Shown here piece by piece: positions 11,687 to 22,438 of a stretch of 64,000 bases of DNA. Both the position numbers and the translations under genes were made by a program. The stretch is taken from positions 62,001-126,000 of the forward strand of contig JAJTTP010000023.1 of the NCBI GenBank assembly GCA_023313575.1, written 5' to 3'. The notes beneath the pieces are model-generated. The model searched no databases. It saw only the letters and a list, made by a program, of their open reading frames with translations, and was not told the DNA's origin. The first letter of the stretch is position 1; each line of letters begins with the position of its first letter. Origin of the DNA: Eutypella sp. D-1 (Eukaryota > Ascomycota > Sordariomycetes > Xylariales > Diatrypaceae).

Positions 11687-12561
11687 TGTAACGGCCGGTT
11701 TATTCCTAATTATTAATCCAATTAAGGGGTTTATATTAGCAAAAATATTAAAAGTTTTAAATAATTATAACGGCTGGTCTATTCCTAACTATTAATCCAG
11801 TCGAGGGATTTATATTAACAGAAGTGCTGGGGTTTTTAAGTAATAAGTAATCACGTTTAATAATAATAAAAAAAAAGGTGCTTTAAATAATTAAGTTATA
11901 TTATAAATTGGTAAGTTTAAAAATTATTTAAAAAAAAAGTAATAAACGTAACTATATACTTTTTTATATCCTTTATTCTTAATATTAAAATATATAATTG
12001 CTATTAAATCGTTAGGATAATTAGTTATCTTAATTATCCTGGATTATTAAGATAGCTAGCTATTTTAGCTATCCTTTTTATTACGTGATTAAAACGTGGC
12101 TAACCCACTGTAGTTAGGTTTTCTTAAAAGCCTTATTCTTTTAAATAAGATCGTGATTTGTTATTAGCCCCACTTGGCCTTTTATAACCTGACCGGGTCA
12201 TAACAATAATAAATAATCACGTTTAATAATAATAATAAAAATGTTTTAAATAATTAAGTTATATTATAAGTTAATAAATTTAAAGATTATTTAAAAAAAA
12301 AAGTAATAAACATAATTATATATTATTTATATCTTTTATTTTTAATATTAAAATATATAGTTATTATTAAATCGTTAAGATCGTATTTAAATATAATGCT
12401 TTAATATCGTTAAGATTATTACCGATTTAACCGATCCTTTTTAATTATATAGCGTATATGGCTTATTTTAATATGGTTATCTCCTTTTTTAAAACTGGAA
12501 TTAAAGATCTTTTTTTATTATATTAGCCTTACTCGGCTTAATGGTCCGACCGGTTATAATA
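11687..12561 (+). mobile_element. Solo LTR A, interrupted by LTR B
   Basis: The left part 11687-11765 (TGTAACGGCCGG start) and the right part 12211-12561 (ending CCGGTTATAATA) together give about 430 bp that match LTR 1 along their length. The outer flanks carry ATATA on both sides (11682-11686 and 12562-12566). The final CA has become TA, a C-to-T change. LTR B is inserted inside it. Confidence 0.82.
11766..12205 (+). mobile_element. Solo LTR B nested in LTR A
   Basis: A 440-bp element starting TATAACGGCTGG (TG mutated to TA) and ending GGGTCATAACA, flanked by ATAAT on both sides (11761-11765 and 12206-12210). Its left half resembles LTR 1 and LTR A. Its right half differs (a stretch around GATAGCTAGCTATTTTAGC), so it is a second subfamily. 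It inserted after LTR A. Confidence 0.85.
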
Positions 12562-13258
12562 ATATAAAAATAACTTATTTTTTAAAGTATAAATATGTTT
12601 TAATTTTTTAAAAATTCTAAAGTTTATTTTTTAAATTTATAACGTAAAAAAAAAGTTATTTAAAATAACCCGTTAATTATTAAAATGATTTATAACGCGT
12701 TTAAATAAAAAAGTTTTAAAAAGGTTTATTTTATTTAATATATAAAAACCTTTTATAAAATAAACCCTTATATAATAAGTTATAATAATTAACGTAAAAA
12801 ATTAAAAAATATATAATAAAAACTTATTAAATATATAAAAATAATTTTTATAAATATTTAATATTATTTTTTAATATTATTATTATAACCGGTATTAAAT
12901 ATAAAATTTATATAATATATATATAATATATATAAATAAATAAATATAAGTTTTAAAGTTTAATTAATTATTTTTTAATTAAATTTTTTTTTTTTAATTA
13001 AGTATTTAATAAATAAATAATTAACTTTAACGTTATAAAGTTATATTATATATTAGCTTTAACGGTTTTATTACCTTATTAAAACCACCTTTTAATTAAG
13101 TTATTATCCCTCCCTGGCTTAAGGCTTAGGCTAGCGCCTGTTATAAGGCATAATTACAGCTAAAGCCTTATTATGCGCCTTATTATAAGCCTTGCTTTAA
13201 GCAGGTTGGTTTTACTGGAGCAGCGCAGTTGGTTATAACTTATTTACTCCTAGTAATT

Positions 13259-14021
13259 GGTACTTATATCTTAAGGCAAAGACCCTTTATTTGCACCAAA
13301 AAGGAATGGCAAAATATATGATTTTAAGTACCGATTTATTAAGTACATACACTTAAAATAGTTCGGAATGCAATAGTACTTAGTCCTTAAGGCAGAAGCT
13401 GCTTATTTGCACTATAAAGTAATGGCAAAGATTAAGTTTTGAAGTACCAGTTTAAGGTACTTATGATTTAAAGGTGGAAAGTGGGTTTTATAAGTACCAT
13501 AACCCCGCACTAGTAAGAAAGTAATGGTACTAAAAGCTAACAGCAGAGACCTTTATTTTACACCTTAATCTTATGGCAGAGAATGAATTCGTAAGTACCT
13601 CTACATCTATACTTATGACCTAATGGCAGAACCTCTATATTAACACTAAAATTATATGGCAGAGAACAAGTTTAGTAAGTACCTAGGTACCGATCCCTTT
13701 CACAGCTACTAAAGTATCGGTACTAATAGCTTACGGCAAACACTCGGATTTTACACCAAAATCTCATGGCAGAGAATATGGATAGAGGTATCTGCGACAA
13801 GTGCCGAGCCCCTTACTAGTAATCAAAGTAGTGGTACTAACAGCCCAAGGCAGAGACCCCCATTTTACACCAGAATCCCATGGCAGAGCATGTAAATGAA
13901 GGTATTTGCGACAAGCACCCAACCCCGCGCTAGCTATGAAAGTAGTGGTACTAATAGGTCAAGGCAGAGACCCTAATTTTACACCAAACTGCTACGGCAG
14001 AGCATATAGAGTAAAGTATCC
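13259..14021. repeat. Array A: seven ~74-bp terminal-inverted-repeat elements
   Basis: Copies at about 13259-13332, 13375-13448, 13526-13599, 13608-13683, 13719-13792, 13833-13906 and 13947-14021, all in the same orientation. The best copy begins GGTACTTA and ends TAAGTACC, an 8-bp perfect inverted repeat. Inside are the direct arms GGCAGAG and GGCAGAG on either side of the core TTTTACACCAAAAT. Spacers of 8 to 77 bases separate the copies; the right-hand ones share a CCCCGCGCTAG-like motif. The array lies 165-930 bases upstream of the gene at 14187. Confidence 0.9.
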
Positions 14022-14186
14022 GCGACTTCACAGCAAAAAGTACCACCAAAGAGGTAGGATGCAGGCAAGGTGATAACAGAAGCTGTGTAAGTGCAAACGC
14101 CTGCGAGCTCACAAGTAAACAACTACAAAAACAACCATTCTGGTGATCTGTGACATACTGAAACAAAGCATACACGATCGTTAACG

Positions 14187-15665
14187 ATGCCACCCAAGAG
14201 CGCGAACAAACGGGCGGCGGAGGATGAGGGTGAGGGACCTCCGGCGAAGGGGATGGCAGACACCCTCAAGCAGATCACCGAGGCGCTCAAGGACCTTCCT
14301 GGCACGGTATTGCAGAATTTCGTCGCTATACCGGCCAGGCTGGACGGGGTCCACAAAGAGGGTAAGAAACACATCGAGGCCAACTGCCCGATGATGACGA
14401 TGGAGTCGCTGAAAGCGATGCTCCCGGTGCCGGTGTTTGATGACACCTGGACGCAGGCGGACGAAGACGCGTTGGTGGGGAAGTTCGAGACGGACCCCTA
14501 CCGCGCGTACGTACTGTCCGATGCTGGGAAGCCCTCGGGCAACAATACGGAGTTCTATCCGTTATGGAAGACCCTCCCGCGGCTCCGGGGATGCTTCCCA
14601 ACGGACATCATCGGTGTGAAAACGAGCCTGCAGTTTGGTATGCAGGTGGATATCGGCGGAGAGATGTGGCCGGATCCCAAGTGGACCAAGGGGTTCTGTA
14701 AGAACCTACGAGATCTGGCGATAGGATCCCCGTGCGGACCTAATATGGGCCTACTAGCGCTACTGATCCGCTGGACAGTAGCCGACCGGATTAATGACAG
14801 GCGGAGGGTGAGCCTGGGGGGTCATTGCACGGGGGATCGATTTTTCGAGGAGCTGGCGGTGGAGGTGGGTGCCAGGAACGATGACGAGAGCCTCTGGGCC
14901 ATCCACCAGTCGCTCAGACAGCGATGGCAGGAGGAGGGAGTGTTCTTGTCCTGGGCCTCGGACGTCATGACGCGCGTCGAGGAGATGAACGGCGTCGTCG
15001 GCAGAGAGGGCCCGACGATGTGGCAGGCCGGGGAGAACTTCCCAATGTATGACGTTTTCCCGGAGGATCTAAGCATGTTGATACGCGCGTGCAATGACCT
15101 CAGCGATCTCGGTTATCGCAACCTCCAGACCGTGGAGCACAAGGCGTTCATGGTCAGCCAGGGTCGGCCGAAAGTAGATAAGCCCACCAACTTTGACGAG
15201 ATCAAGGCCCTCGTAGGCCCTCTTCTCTTGTCGGACATGCGGTACCAGGCCATGCGCGATCGAGAGCATGAGCAGGCGGCCGAGCCTGAGCTGGAGCCTG
15301 AGCAGGCGCCCGAGCAGGTGGCCGAGGCAGCCGAGCAGGTGGCCGAGCAGGTGGCGCCGCCTGAGCCCGAGCAAGACGGAATGGATCTCGATGACGAGAT
15401 AGGGGAAGAGCCCGGGGTTCAGGCCCTCGTGGTTGGACCTCCCAGTGAGATGGTGCCGGTCGCAACCCACGAGCCGATGCGCATAGCATCGGTGGTCAAT
15501 ATCGAAGAGCTGGGTCTCGACGACGCGGATTACACGAGCCATGAGCGGCCGCGGAACATCCCTGAGCCCTATGACGTGGATTGGACGCTGGGGGAGGTGG
15601 ATCTCAGTGAGCACGCCGTCAGGGTGTCATCAGAGTGGCTGTACAACAAGTACGCCCGTCGCTGA
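14187..15665 (+). CDS. Orphan protein P1, 492 residues
   Basis: Intact, intronless and GC-rich. I do not recognise the family. The N-terminus has a possible nuclear-localisation stretch (KSANKRAAEDEGEGPPAKG), then an amphipathic helix (LKQITEALKDLPGTVLQNF). Residues ~70-350 look like a folded, mostly helical domain rich in tryptophan (FYPLWKTLPRLRGCFP, MWPDPKWTKGFC, LLALLIRWTVADR, EEGVFLSWASDVM). Residues ~365-400 are a Glu-Pro-Gln-Ala low-complexity stretch built of PEQ and EQVAE repeats. The tail ends SSEWLYNKYARR. The start was chosen because the ATG follows an A-rich leader containing AAACAAC. The gene follows array A directly, the closest array-gene pairing in the island. No signal peptide or membrane segment is visible. 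Confidence 0.75.
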   Translation: MPPKSANKRAAEDEGEGPPAKGMADTLKQITEALKDLPGTVLQNFVAIPARLDGVHKEGKKHIEANCPMMTMESLKAMLPVPVFDDTWTQADEDALVGKFETDPYRAYVLSDAGKPSGNNTEFYPLWKTLPRLRGCFPTDIIGVKTSLQFGMQVDIGGEMWPDPKWTKGFCKNLRDLAIGSPCGPNMGLLALLIRWTVADRINDRRRVSLGGHCTGDRFFEELAVEVGARNDDESLWAIHQSLRQRWQEEGVFLSWASDVMTRVEEMNGVVGREGPTMWQAGENFPMYDVFPEDLSMLIRACNDLSDLGYRNLQTVEHKAFMVSQGRPKVDKPTNFDEIKALVGPLLLSDMRYQAMRDREHEQAAEPELEPEQAPEQVAEAAEQVAEQVAPPEPEQDGMDLDDEIGEEPGVQALVVGPPSEMVPVATHEPMRIASVVNIEELGLDDADYTSHERPRNIPEPYDVDWTLGEVDLSEHAVRVSSEWLYNKYARR

Positions 15666-15964
15666 TGGGGGGCAGGGTGCGCGGGAGGTCCGTCACGGAT
15701 GGCTGGGGGAGGTCAGGGGGTGGGGGGAGGGGGGAATACTGGAATTTCTAGGGACATCACAGCTATCAGACTATCACGCCAATAGCTAAACTCCTGCACC
15801 TGTGAACTGTGAACTGTTACATGCACTAGCTAATCGGCATAATCGTTATATTAATTGTCTAAAACCTCAACCATACGGTCGTACTCAGTCAGTAGCTGTC
15901 AAGCATGGCTACTCTGATCGGCCGCCAGTGGACATTGTGTTGGAGCAGGCCTTCTGTTAGGGCG
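15666..15964. other. 3' flank of P1
   Basis: Non-coding; only the presumed 3' UTR of P1 and unstructured sequence up to array B. Confidence 0.4.
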
Positions 15965-16416
15965 GGTACCTAAGAAATCTACTCTGTGCCAGTGCTTTTG
16001 GTAGGAAATCGGTATGCTCTGCCATTAGCCTATAAGTACCCCTTAGTGCGGTACCTGTGCAATCTATCCTCTGCCCTTGAATTCTAGCATAAAATAGGTG
16101 GCGTGTGCAATTTAGCCGTAAGTACCGTGAGAGTACTTTAGAAATTTACTCCCTGCCATTAGATTTTGGTATAAATTAGGTGGCGTCTGCCGTCGAGCCT
16201 TAAGTACCTTTAAATGTGGGGTAAAAGTGTTAAAGGTAGATACTTATAAGTACTTAGGAAACCTACGCCCTGCCTTCAGATTTTGGTGTAAGTTCTGTGT
16301 GCTCTGCTTTCGGGATTAAAGTACCGATCGGCCGCTTCGGGGTACATAAAGGTTGATGGCAAACCCCCCTCATTTACACCAAAATGTAACGGCAGACATT
16401 AAAGTTATAAAGTACC
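15965..16416. repeat. Array B: five TIR elements
   Basis: Copies at about 15965-16040, 16050-16126, 16131-16209, 16249-16325 and 16341-16416. The first four are in the orientation opposite to array A (core TTTTGGTGTAAA, arms CTCTGCC-like). The last has the array-A orientation (TTTACACCAAAAT, arms ATGGCAAAC and CGGCAGAC). The ends are GGTAC/GTACC-type. The array lies between P1 and the coiled-coil pseudogene at 17206. Confidence 0.88.
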
Positions 16417-17205
16417 GGTATGTCGGTATTTGTAGATGACCATTTGGCTGGATTTCTTTTGATATTATGCAGCCGACTACAGATTTTCTGCCTAATATGA
16501 AAAGTTCGAGTGTACTAACGTTATAAGTGTTAATGGCCATGGTCCTCGGTTGAGCTTGTATCTTATAAGGCCGGCAACGCCTAGGGGGGCGGCACAGACG
16601 GGCCTCTCCGTTGGGAACGGAGGCGCCATTGCACAGCCGAGGACGACCGGGAATAGATCGATGCCGAGATCAAGGCTTGCGTCGGAGTATTTACGGAGCT
16701 GAGCAGCATGACGGGTAGGAGGGAATAAGGGACTGGCAGAAGACTGGCAGAACTGGTAAGGGGATAATGGGGGTCACACCCGTAGGACACCAGCCAAGGG
16801 GAGATGGAATACAGCCACCCGGCGCCAGATAAAGTGATCAACCTTGTAAGGCTTCTATGTACTTTAGACACTCAGTTCCAATAGACGGATTAAATACAGT
16901 GGCTTCACATCCATTGCTATGCGATATCTGACTGTGCACTTCGGTCGCTTCTCATTGGTCGGATTCCGGGACAGATTCTGGGCCCCTATTGGGCCATTCC
17001 ACAAATCCCCGGTTGCCCCTGACTGGAATCGGGTCACATCATGCCGACTCCGACGACAGCCAAGACCCGTCAGAAGAGTAAAAATCGCTCATCCGGAAAC
17101 CTAAATTGAACGTTCTTGGTTTCCGCAACATCATCTGCATTCCGCCTCACAACTGTTAGATTATTTACGCTCCAAACAACCATACAATTCTTTTCTACAG
17201 TGAAA
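16417..17205. other. Intergenic region with a possible gene relic
   Basis: A plus-strand frame at about 16630-16730 reads AEDDRE, a stop, then IDAEIKACVGVFTELSSM and GRRE before another stop. It may be the end of a lost coding sequence. TCTACAG just before the ATG at 17206 could be an intron acceptor in the leader of the next gene. Nothing else is supportable. Confidence 0.3.
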
Positions 17206-19141
17206 ATGGCGGATCAGATGACTGAACTCGGTGAGGCGGCCAAGACGCTGGCCAAGAATATGGAGGTCCTGTCAATCCGGGTCGACAGCAATACCTTACG
17301 CTCTATGAAGGCGGGGGTTGAGCTTTTCGAGGTGCTAGGTGGCGACCTGTCAGAATTAATAGGTGAATGGGGTGAGCTGGTCGGTGAAGAGCGCCGCCAG
17401 GTAACAGAGAGGAAGAAGAGTCTGGAGCAAGGCGAGAAGAGCCTGGAGGATCGCCAGCGCAAGCTGGACCATCGAGAGGCGCAGTTGGCTGCCGAGAAGG
17501 AGAGCCAGACTGAGAAAAAGGCAAGGCGTGCGCAGATGGAGCGCCGCTTGGAAAAGCTGAGCAAGGGGCTGGAGGGGCTGTCGGCCAAGACCGACAAGTC
17601 CCTGGAGACCACGGCAGAGTTGAGGGGCGGGCTAGTGACGTCCCTTCAAAGCCAACTCGAAGACGTTAAGCGTCAGGAGGCCGAGGCCAAGGCGGAGCTG
17701 GCCACCGCCACGGCGCGGCTAGAGAAGGCGCAGCAAGATGTGCGGGACGTGCTGGCCGAGAAGGCGGCGTTCGAGTTCCGCTTGGGGGAGACGAACGAAG
17801 TGTTGGAGCGGCTGTCGCGCGAGGCGAGCGTGGACAAGGACCGGTTGGCACGCGCCCGGAGGGATCTGTAAACCGAGTCTGTGCGGGTCCAGAGCGCGGA
17901 TTCAAAGCGGGCGACGGCGGTGAAGGAGAAGGATGCCGTGGCCAAGGACTACGCCACATCGTCGGCCAACTTCCTAGCATCCGAAGCATCCTTGGTTGTC
18001 GTCCGGGGAGAGAGAGACTCCGTGACGAAGGAGCGCGACGAGGCGCTGACTGCGTTGACCGCTACGGCGGAAGACGTAACAAAACTCCAAGTGGAGAAGG
18101 ATCGCGTGGCGGGCGAGCTCGACACCATGTCGTCCAAGTTTCGGACCACAGAGGAGAGCCTGGCGTTAATGCAGGAGAAGAAGTACCGCACAGAGGCGGA
18201 GCTCCATGCGACGTCCGCTGGGCTCGTCGCTGTAGAGGAAGACCTCGAAACGGCCCAACGGGCGTGCGACGAGTTGTCCACTGCGCGGCAGGTGGCCGAG
18301 GAGACCCTGGTAGCAGTCCAAGGCGAAAGGGACTCTGCTACGAAGCAGCGCGGCAAGATGGTGACTACGCTTGAGGTCATGAAGAGAAACCTGGCCGCTG
18401 ACCAAAAAAAGCGCGATGAGCTCTCCGCCGCGCTCCAAGCGACAGAGAAGACTCTGGCGGCGGTCCGAGTGGACACCGACCGTGTGGCGGGGGAGCACAA
18501 GGCAACGTCTGCCGAGCTCCAGGCCACCAAGGAGAGCATGGCGACGCCCCAGGCGGGGTATGCCGAGCTGTCCGCTGCGCGTCAGGCCACGGAGCAGACT
18601 CTGGCGGGAGTCCGAGGTGAGAGGGACTCCGCCGTCAAGGAGCGCGACGAGATGTCGTCTGCCCTAAAGGAGAAAGCGAAGACATTGGGAGCCCTAGAGG
18701 CCAAGATGAAGTCGCTTGACGATGAGAGGTCCAAGGCAGTCGTGTCGCGTGACATGATAGAATTTACCCACCGAGAGAAGGCCGACAAGCTCAAGGACCT
18801 AGAACGACAAATGAGGGTTGTCCACGAAGAGTGAGGACAAGCGGCAGATGCCCCGAAGAAGAGAAATAAAGAGACCAGGGCCTGAAAGAAGAGATCATCA
18901 CGCCCTCTGAGGAGCGTCTCCAGGTTGGGGAGCCTTGAGGAGACCAGCGACGAGTTATCCGCGGCCCTAACGGAAAGTTCGTAACGAGTAGGTCAAAGGC
19001 CAGAAGAAAGAGAGGTTGTTAAATGAGCGTGGCCATGCCCGGGCGGATCCAAGACGACTCAGGATTAAAACCGGGAGATATTAACTGCGTCCTGTGGTGA
19101 CCCCGGACGATGAGTTCAACTGGGACGAAGACTTGGAGTAA
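17206..19141 (+). pseudogene. Long coiled-coil protein P2, broken by stops
   Basis: The frame starts MADQMTELGEAAKTLAKNME and runs 222 codons to a TAA at 17869. It continues in the same frame for another 320 codons (17872-18831) to a TGA. Downstream, in-frame pieces such as DELSAALTESS repeat the motif of the body, and a shifted frame ends TPDDEFNWDEDLE at 19141. Nearly all of it is predicted coiled coil, with an internal repeat of roughly 35-60 residues (DELSAALQATEKTLAAVR, AELSAARQATEQTLAGVR, RDSAVKERDEM). The TAA is a CAA with C changed to T at CpA, and the TGA codons fit CGA with the same change. These are RIP-type changes, but the frame is otherwise open, so decay is recent or mild. Stop readthrough is a less likely alternative. 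Function unknown. Confidence 0.7.
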
Positions 19142-19511
19142 ATGCTTGGAATGCTGGCTTGCCTAGATAAGCCTTTGCTAGGGATAAGGGTATATGAGAG
19201 AGGTATGAGAGGGAGGGCAGTCTCCAGGATCTGGCAGAGGAAGAGAGAGGGGGAGGGTTGTAATGGAATGGCTTTGCTCGGCACATTTCGCACTCCGTGA
19301 TTCAGTGACATGCACGCTTAACTTGTAGACATCACCACCGTAACCCACTCCATTGCCCCAGCTATGTACGGCGCCTAAACTCTAAACTATCAGGCCCGTG
19401 GCCTCCCTCGTAGTCCCCGTTCCGAGCCTGTATACATGTCGCACCATGCCAGGCGCATTCCCCGTCCTCCACCTCCGCCAGCGGACTCCTCCAGCCGTAT
19501 TCGGCCACTCT
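19142..19511. other. Intergenic region between P2 and P3
   Basis: Purine-rich patch (GAGAGGGAGG-like) and no supportable gene. It contains the 3' ends of two converging genes. Confidence 0.4.
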
Positions 19512-20562
19512 CTAGTAGCAGAACCACCGATCCGTCGGCGCCTCGGCGACGAAGCAACCGACGAGGTCGTAGTTGCCGTTCCGGGCATGCGCTAGCATGC
19601 ACGCCAACACCTCCTGCAGGGTAATCCCCGCCCCTTGGGGGCAGATGGGAGTAAACCCGAAGAGCATGGACGTGTTCATGCGGATCTGGTGATGCCAGCG
19701 GCCCGGTTCGTCGGGCACACCCATGAGGTCTTCTACCCGACGGCGCTTATGCGGCCGTGGGTCGTTCTCCTTGACTTCTCGGAGTTGATTCACAGGCTGC
19801 GACACAGGGCCTATGACACCTCCCTCGCCAGTAGCAAAACCACTGCCACTGCCACTCCCACTGCCGCTGCCAGTGACAGCGGGGCCGATTCCAGCGCTTC
19901 TGCTGCCGCTGTCTCTGCCGCCATAACTCTCTCCTGCGGGCCGAAAGACAAGGCTCCCGAAAGCCGGCACGAGACCTGGGGCACCACCGTCGCCCCCACC
20001 TGTCCTGTCGCCACTGCTGCCACCGACGCCGCCGTCGACGCCGCCGTCGACGCCGCCACCGCGGTCGCCGCCGCTGGCCACCTTGTCCTGGCCCTTGTCC
20101 TGGCCCTTCTCAGAGGAGGAATCAAACCCCAGGAGGGCGTTCCCCATCTTCTTGAGGCGAAGCTCGTCCTTCTCCTCTCTCTCCTTCGTCTCCTCGCATC
20201 TCCGTCATCTCTTCTCTCATCCTCCGCATCTCCTCTCTCATCACTCTCATCTCCTCTCGCATCTCCGTCATCTCTTCTCTCATCCTCCGCATCTCCTCTC
20301 TCATCACTCTCATCTCCTCTCGCATCTCCGTCATCTCTTCTCTCATCCTCCGCATCTCCTCTCTCATCACTCTCATCTCCTCTCGCATCTCCGTCATCTC
20401 TTCTCTCATCCTCCGCATCTCCTCTCTCATCACTCTCATCTCCTCTCGCATCTCCGTCATCTCTTCTCTCATCCTCCGCATCTCCTCTCTCATCACTCTC
20501 ATCTCCTCTCGCATCTCCTCTCGCACCTCCTTCATCATCTCTGCCACGACGTTGTCAGGCAT
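19512..20562 (-). pseudogene. Coiled-coil family member P3, frameshifted after a heptad repeat
   Basis: The frame opens MPDNVVAEMMKEVREEM, the same opening as P7 and P8. It then has five copies of a 21-residue, 63-bp unit, MREEMRVMREEMRRMREEMTE, exactly three heptads. At about 20185-20195 a GA dinucleotide appears to be missing compared with the repeat (ATGCGAGGAGACG instead of ATGCGAGAGGAGACG). In the shifted frame the protein resumes with ETKEREEKDELRLKKM and NALLGFDS, matching the ELRLSMM block of P7 and P8. A Gly-Asp-Val and Gly-Ser low-complexity region follows, then a C-terminal module ending APTDRWFCY. Either the gene is broken or expression needs a frameshift. The 5' leader on the minus strand is CAA- and CAT-rich. 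Function unknown. Confidence 0.72.
20205..20520. repeat. 63-bp tandem repeat, five copies, coding for three heptads each
   Basis: On the plus strand the unit runs from CATCCTCCGCATCTCC to the next identical point, 63 bases later. The copies are nearly identical, so the array is young or homogenised. Each unit encodes 21 residues, so adding or losing units keeps both the heptad phase and the reading frame. Confidence 0.92.
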
Positions 20563-20935
20563 TGTTTGGTTGTGGTATTGAGATTGAGATTGTGTTTCAA
20601 TGAGAATTCAATGATGAGGATGACGATAATATTGCTTTGGTTGTGGCAGAGAAATGAAAACTACGCATGCGTGCTTGAAGAAGCTTTTGATTGCCTCTCA
20701 CTGTATGTTACTTACCGGGTAGCTGTCGCTATATCAGGTATACAATATTGACTACAAGGCGCCTGGAGGCTTGTGCTAGTTAGGAGTTACTTCAGAGCCC
20801 GGATCCCGATATTACCCCTCATCTACTTAGATGAAGAGTACTACAGTGTAAGAGAAGGGACAATATCATAGCGGGTTTACGATAAACACTAGATCCAATT
20901 TCGTTCTCTAATTCAGTACCTAAATATACCTCTAG

Positions 20936-22438
20936 CTAATAACATAGATGGGCAAAGATGAAATTTATGTCGGCCGAATCCTCGCTGGATATTCGAATAT
21001 CCTCCTCCCCCTCCAAAACCTTCAGACGGTAGCCGCCGGCGAAACAACCCCTAGTGTTATGAACCAGGCGTATCGTGGTCTCGCCGAGGTCCACCACCCA
21101 TATGTAGGGCTGCGGAGGGACCACTAAAAGGGCGATATCCTGCGGCTGAAAGTACCTCCATTTCACCTCTGTCAGCTCCAGCCGAACCTCCGTGGCCGAG
21201 CTCGAGGTCGATTCGTTCCTCCCGCGCAAGGCAGCCTTGAGCCGGTCACTCTCTTGATCGTCGATGAAGAGGGAAATCAACTCCCTAAAATCAGAGCGAC
21301 AATCACTGGTCACGACGCTCACCGCCTCCCACACCTCCTTCTCGGGCGCCTGGTTAGGCCACCGCCTCTCTAGAACCTTGGCCACCTGCCATATCCCGAG
21401 CCCGAACATCAGGGACCACACGTCGTCCACTCGGTCCCTCATGCCGGCCTCGCGCGCAAACCGGCGCAGCGTATCCCCCACAAGTGCTACAGGAGCCCGA
21501 GGCGCCGTCTCGAGCTGCCTGGCCAACCAGGAGGCGCAGTCGCAAGCCTCGCGATCCCGGCGTCCCGCCATTATCTTGCCATAAAGTCTGGCCAACGTGC
21601 TTATGAATCCGTCCGGGGCACAGGTCGGCGCGGCCGTGGTCTCCTTGTCCCACGCCCGCATCATCCTCCAGAACTGGCGGTTCCCATCGGGGTCCTGTTC
21701 GGCGGGGATCCACACCTCGCCGTAGGTGTCGCCAGGCGTGGGCTGCTCATCGGGATCCTCAGAACCTAGTTCCGGGCTCGCACGGTGCGCGAGCGCCCCC
21801 TTCAGCTTCTCCGCCTCCCTTTCCAGCGCAGCTATGCGCTTAAGAGGACTCGCTTGAGCCTCGTCATCCCCCGACTCGGTGCTTTGGAGCCCCGAGGTAT
21901 CCCCGTGGGTCTCACTGGAATGGCCCTCCGGTGTGGCGCTCCCCCTCCTCAGATCCCGCAGCTCCGTCAGCTCTCGCTGCGCCTCTTTCAACTTCTCCTC
22001 CGCCTCCTTGCACCGATTCTCCGCCGCTTCGAGCTTCTCCCCCAGCTGGCGCTCGGCGAGGTCCTTCTCGAGGTTCAACAGAGCCTCCTTATGCTCCGGG
22101 GACATGTTCCGGAGGCGATCTAACGTCCCATCCTCATTGGCGAGGACGAGGTGCAGCATGTTGTCAAACTGCTTCTGCTTGGCCTCCTCGGCCATACGCT
22201 TGTACTTGGCCAAGTCGAACTTACCGTTGTCGTCCTTGAGCCTCCTGGTATCTTCCTCGAGCTTATCCGCTAGACTTCTCATCGTCTGCAGCTCGTCCTC
22301 CATCTGCTTCTTGGTGGTCGGTACTCTGGCCAGGGCTGCGTCCACCTGCGAGCGATCTACTTGACTCGCTAACATCTTGTTGCAGTGATCCTGGATCGTC
22401 TGCACCGCCTCTAGTATCTCTTCACTTCGGCTATCCAT
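20936..22438 (-). CDS. Orphan protein P4: coiled coil plus unknown C-terminal domain, 500 residues
   Basis: Start chosen at the ATG giving MDSRSEEILEAVQTIQDHC; the open frame extends ten codons upstream to another ATG (MKLILNI) at 22468. Residues ~30-160 are coiled coil (DELQTMRSLADKLEEDTRRL, LEKDLAERQLGEKLEAAENR). A Ser/Thr/Gly linker at ~165-200 is followed by a short helix (RIAALEREAEKLKGAL). From ~235 on there is a folded region with many Trp (YGEVWIPAEQ, RQFWRMMRAW, MFGLGIWQVAKVLERRW) and a beta-rich end (YIWVVDLGETTIRLVHN) finishing FIFAHLCY. No family recognised. It is divergent from P5 with a 439-base shared upstream region. The frame is intact with strong GC-rich codon use, so it is probably a real gene. 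Confidence 0.72.
   Translation of the reverse strand: MDSRSEEILEAVQTIQDHCNKMLASQVDRSQVDAALARVPTTKKQMEDELQTMRSLADKLEEDTRRLKDDNGKFDLAKYKRMAEEAKQKQFDNMLHLVLANEDGTLDRLRNMSPEHKEALLNLEKDLAERQLGEKLEAAENRCKEAEEKLKEAQRELTELRDLRRGSATPEGHSSETHGDTSGLQSTESGDDEAQASPLKRIAALEREAEKLKGALAHRASPELGSEDPDEQPTPGDTYGEVWIPAEQDPDGNRQFWRMMRAWDKETTAAPTCAPDGFISTLARLYGKIMAGRRDREACDCASWLARQLETAPRAPVALVGDTLRRFAREAGMRDRVDDVWSLMFGLGIWQVAKVLERRWPNQAPEKEVWEAVSVVTSDCRSDFRELISLFIDDQESDRLKAALRGRNESTSSSATEVRLELTEVKWRYFQPQDIALLVVPPQPYIWVVDLGETTIRLVHNTRGCFAGGYRLKVLEGEEDIRISSEDSADINFIFAHLCY

Larger units (their letters stand above)
9850..13100. other. AT-rich block with RIP-like composition
   Basis: Composition changes abruptly at about 9850 to strings of TTAATTAA, TATAAT and TTTAAA with few G or C, and recovers at about 13100. 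No open frames of note remain. This is the expected product of RIP in ascomycetes, where C is changed to T mainly at CpA. Four solo LTRs can still be delimited inside it. The stretch 12567-13070 is AT-rich with no repeat I can define. Confidence 0.85.
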
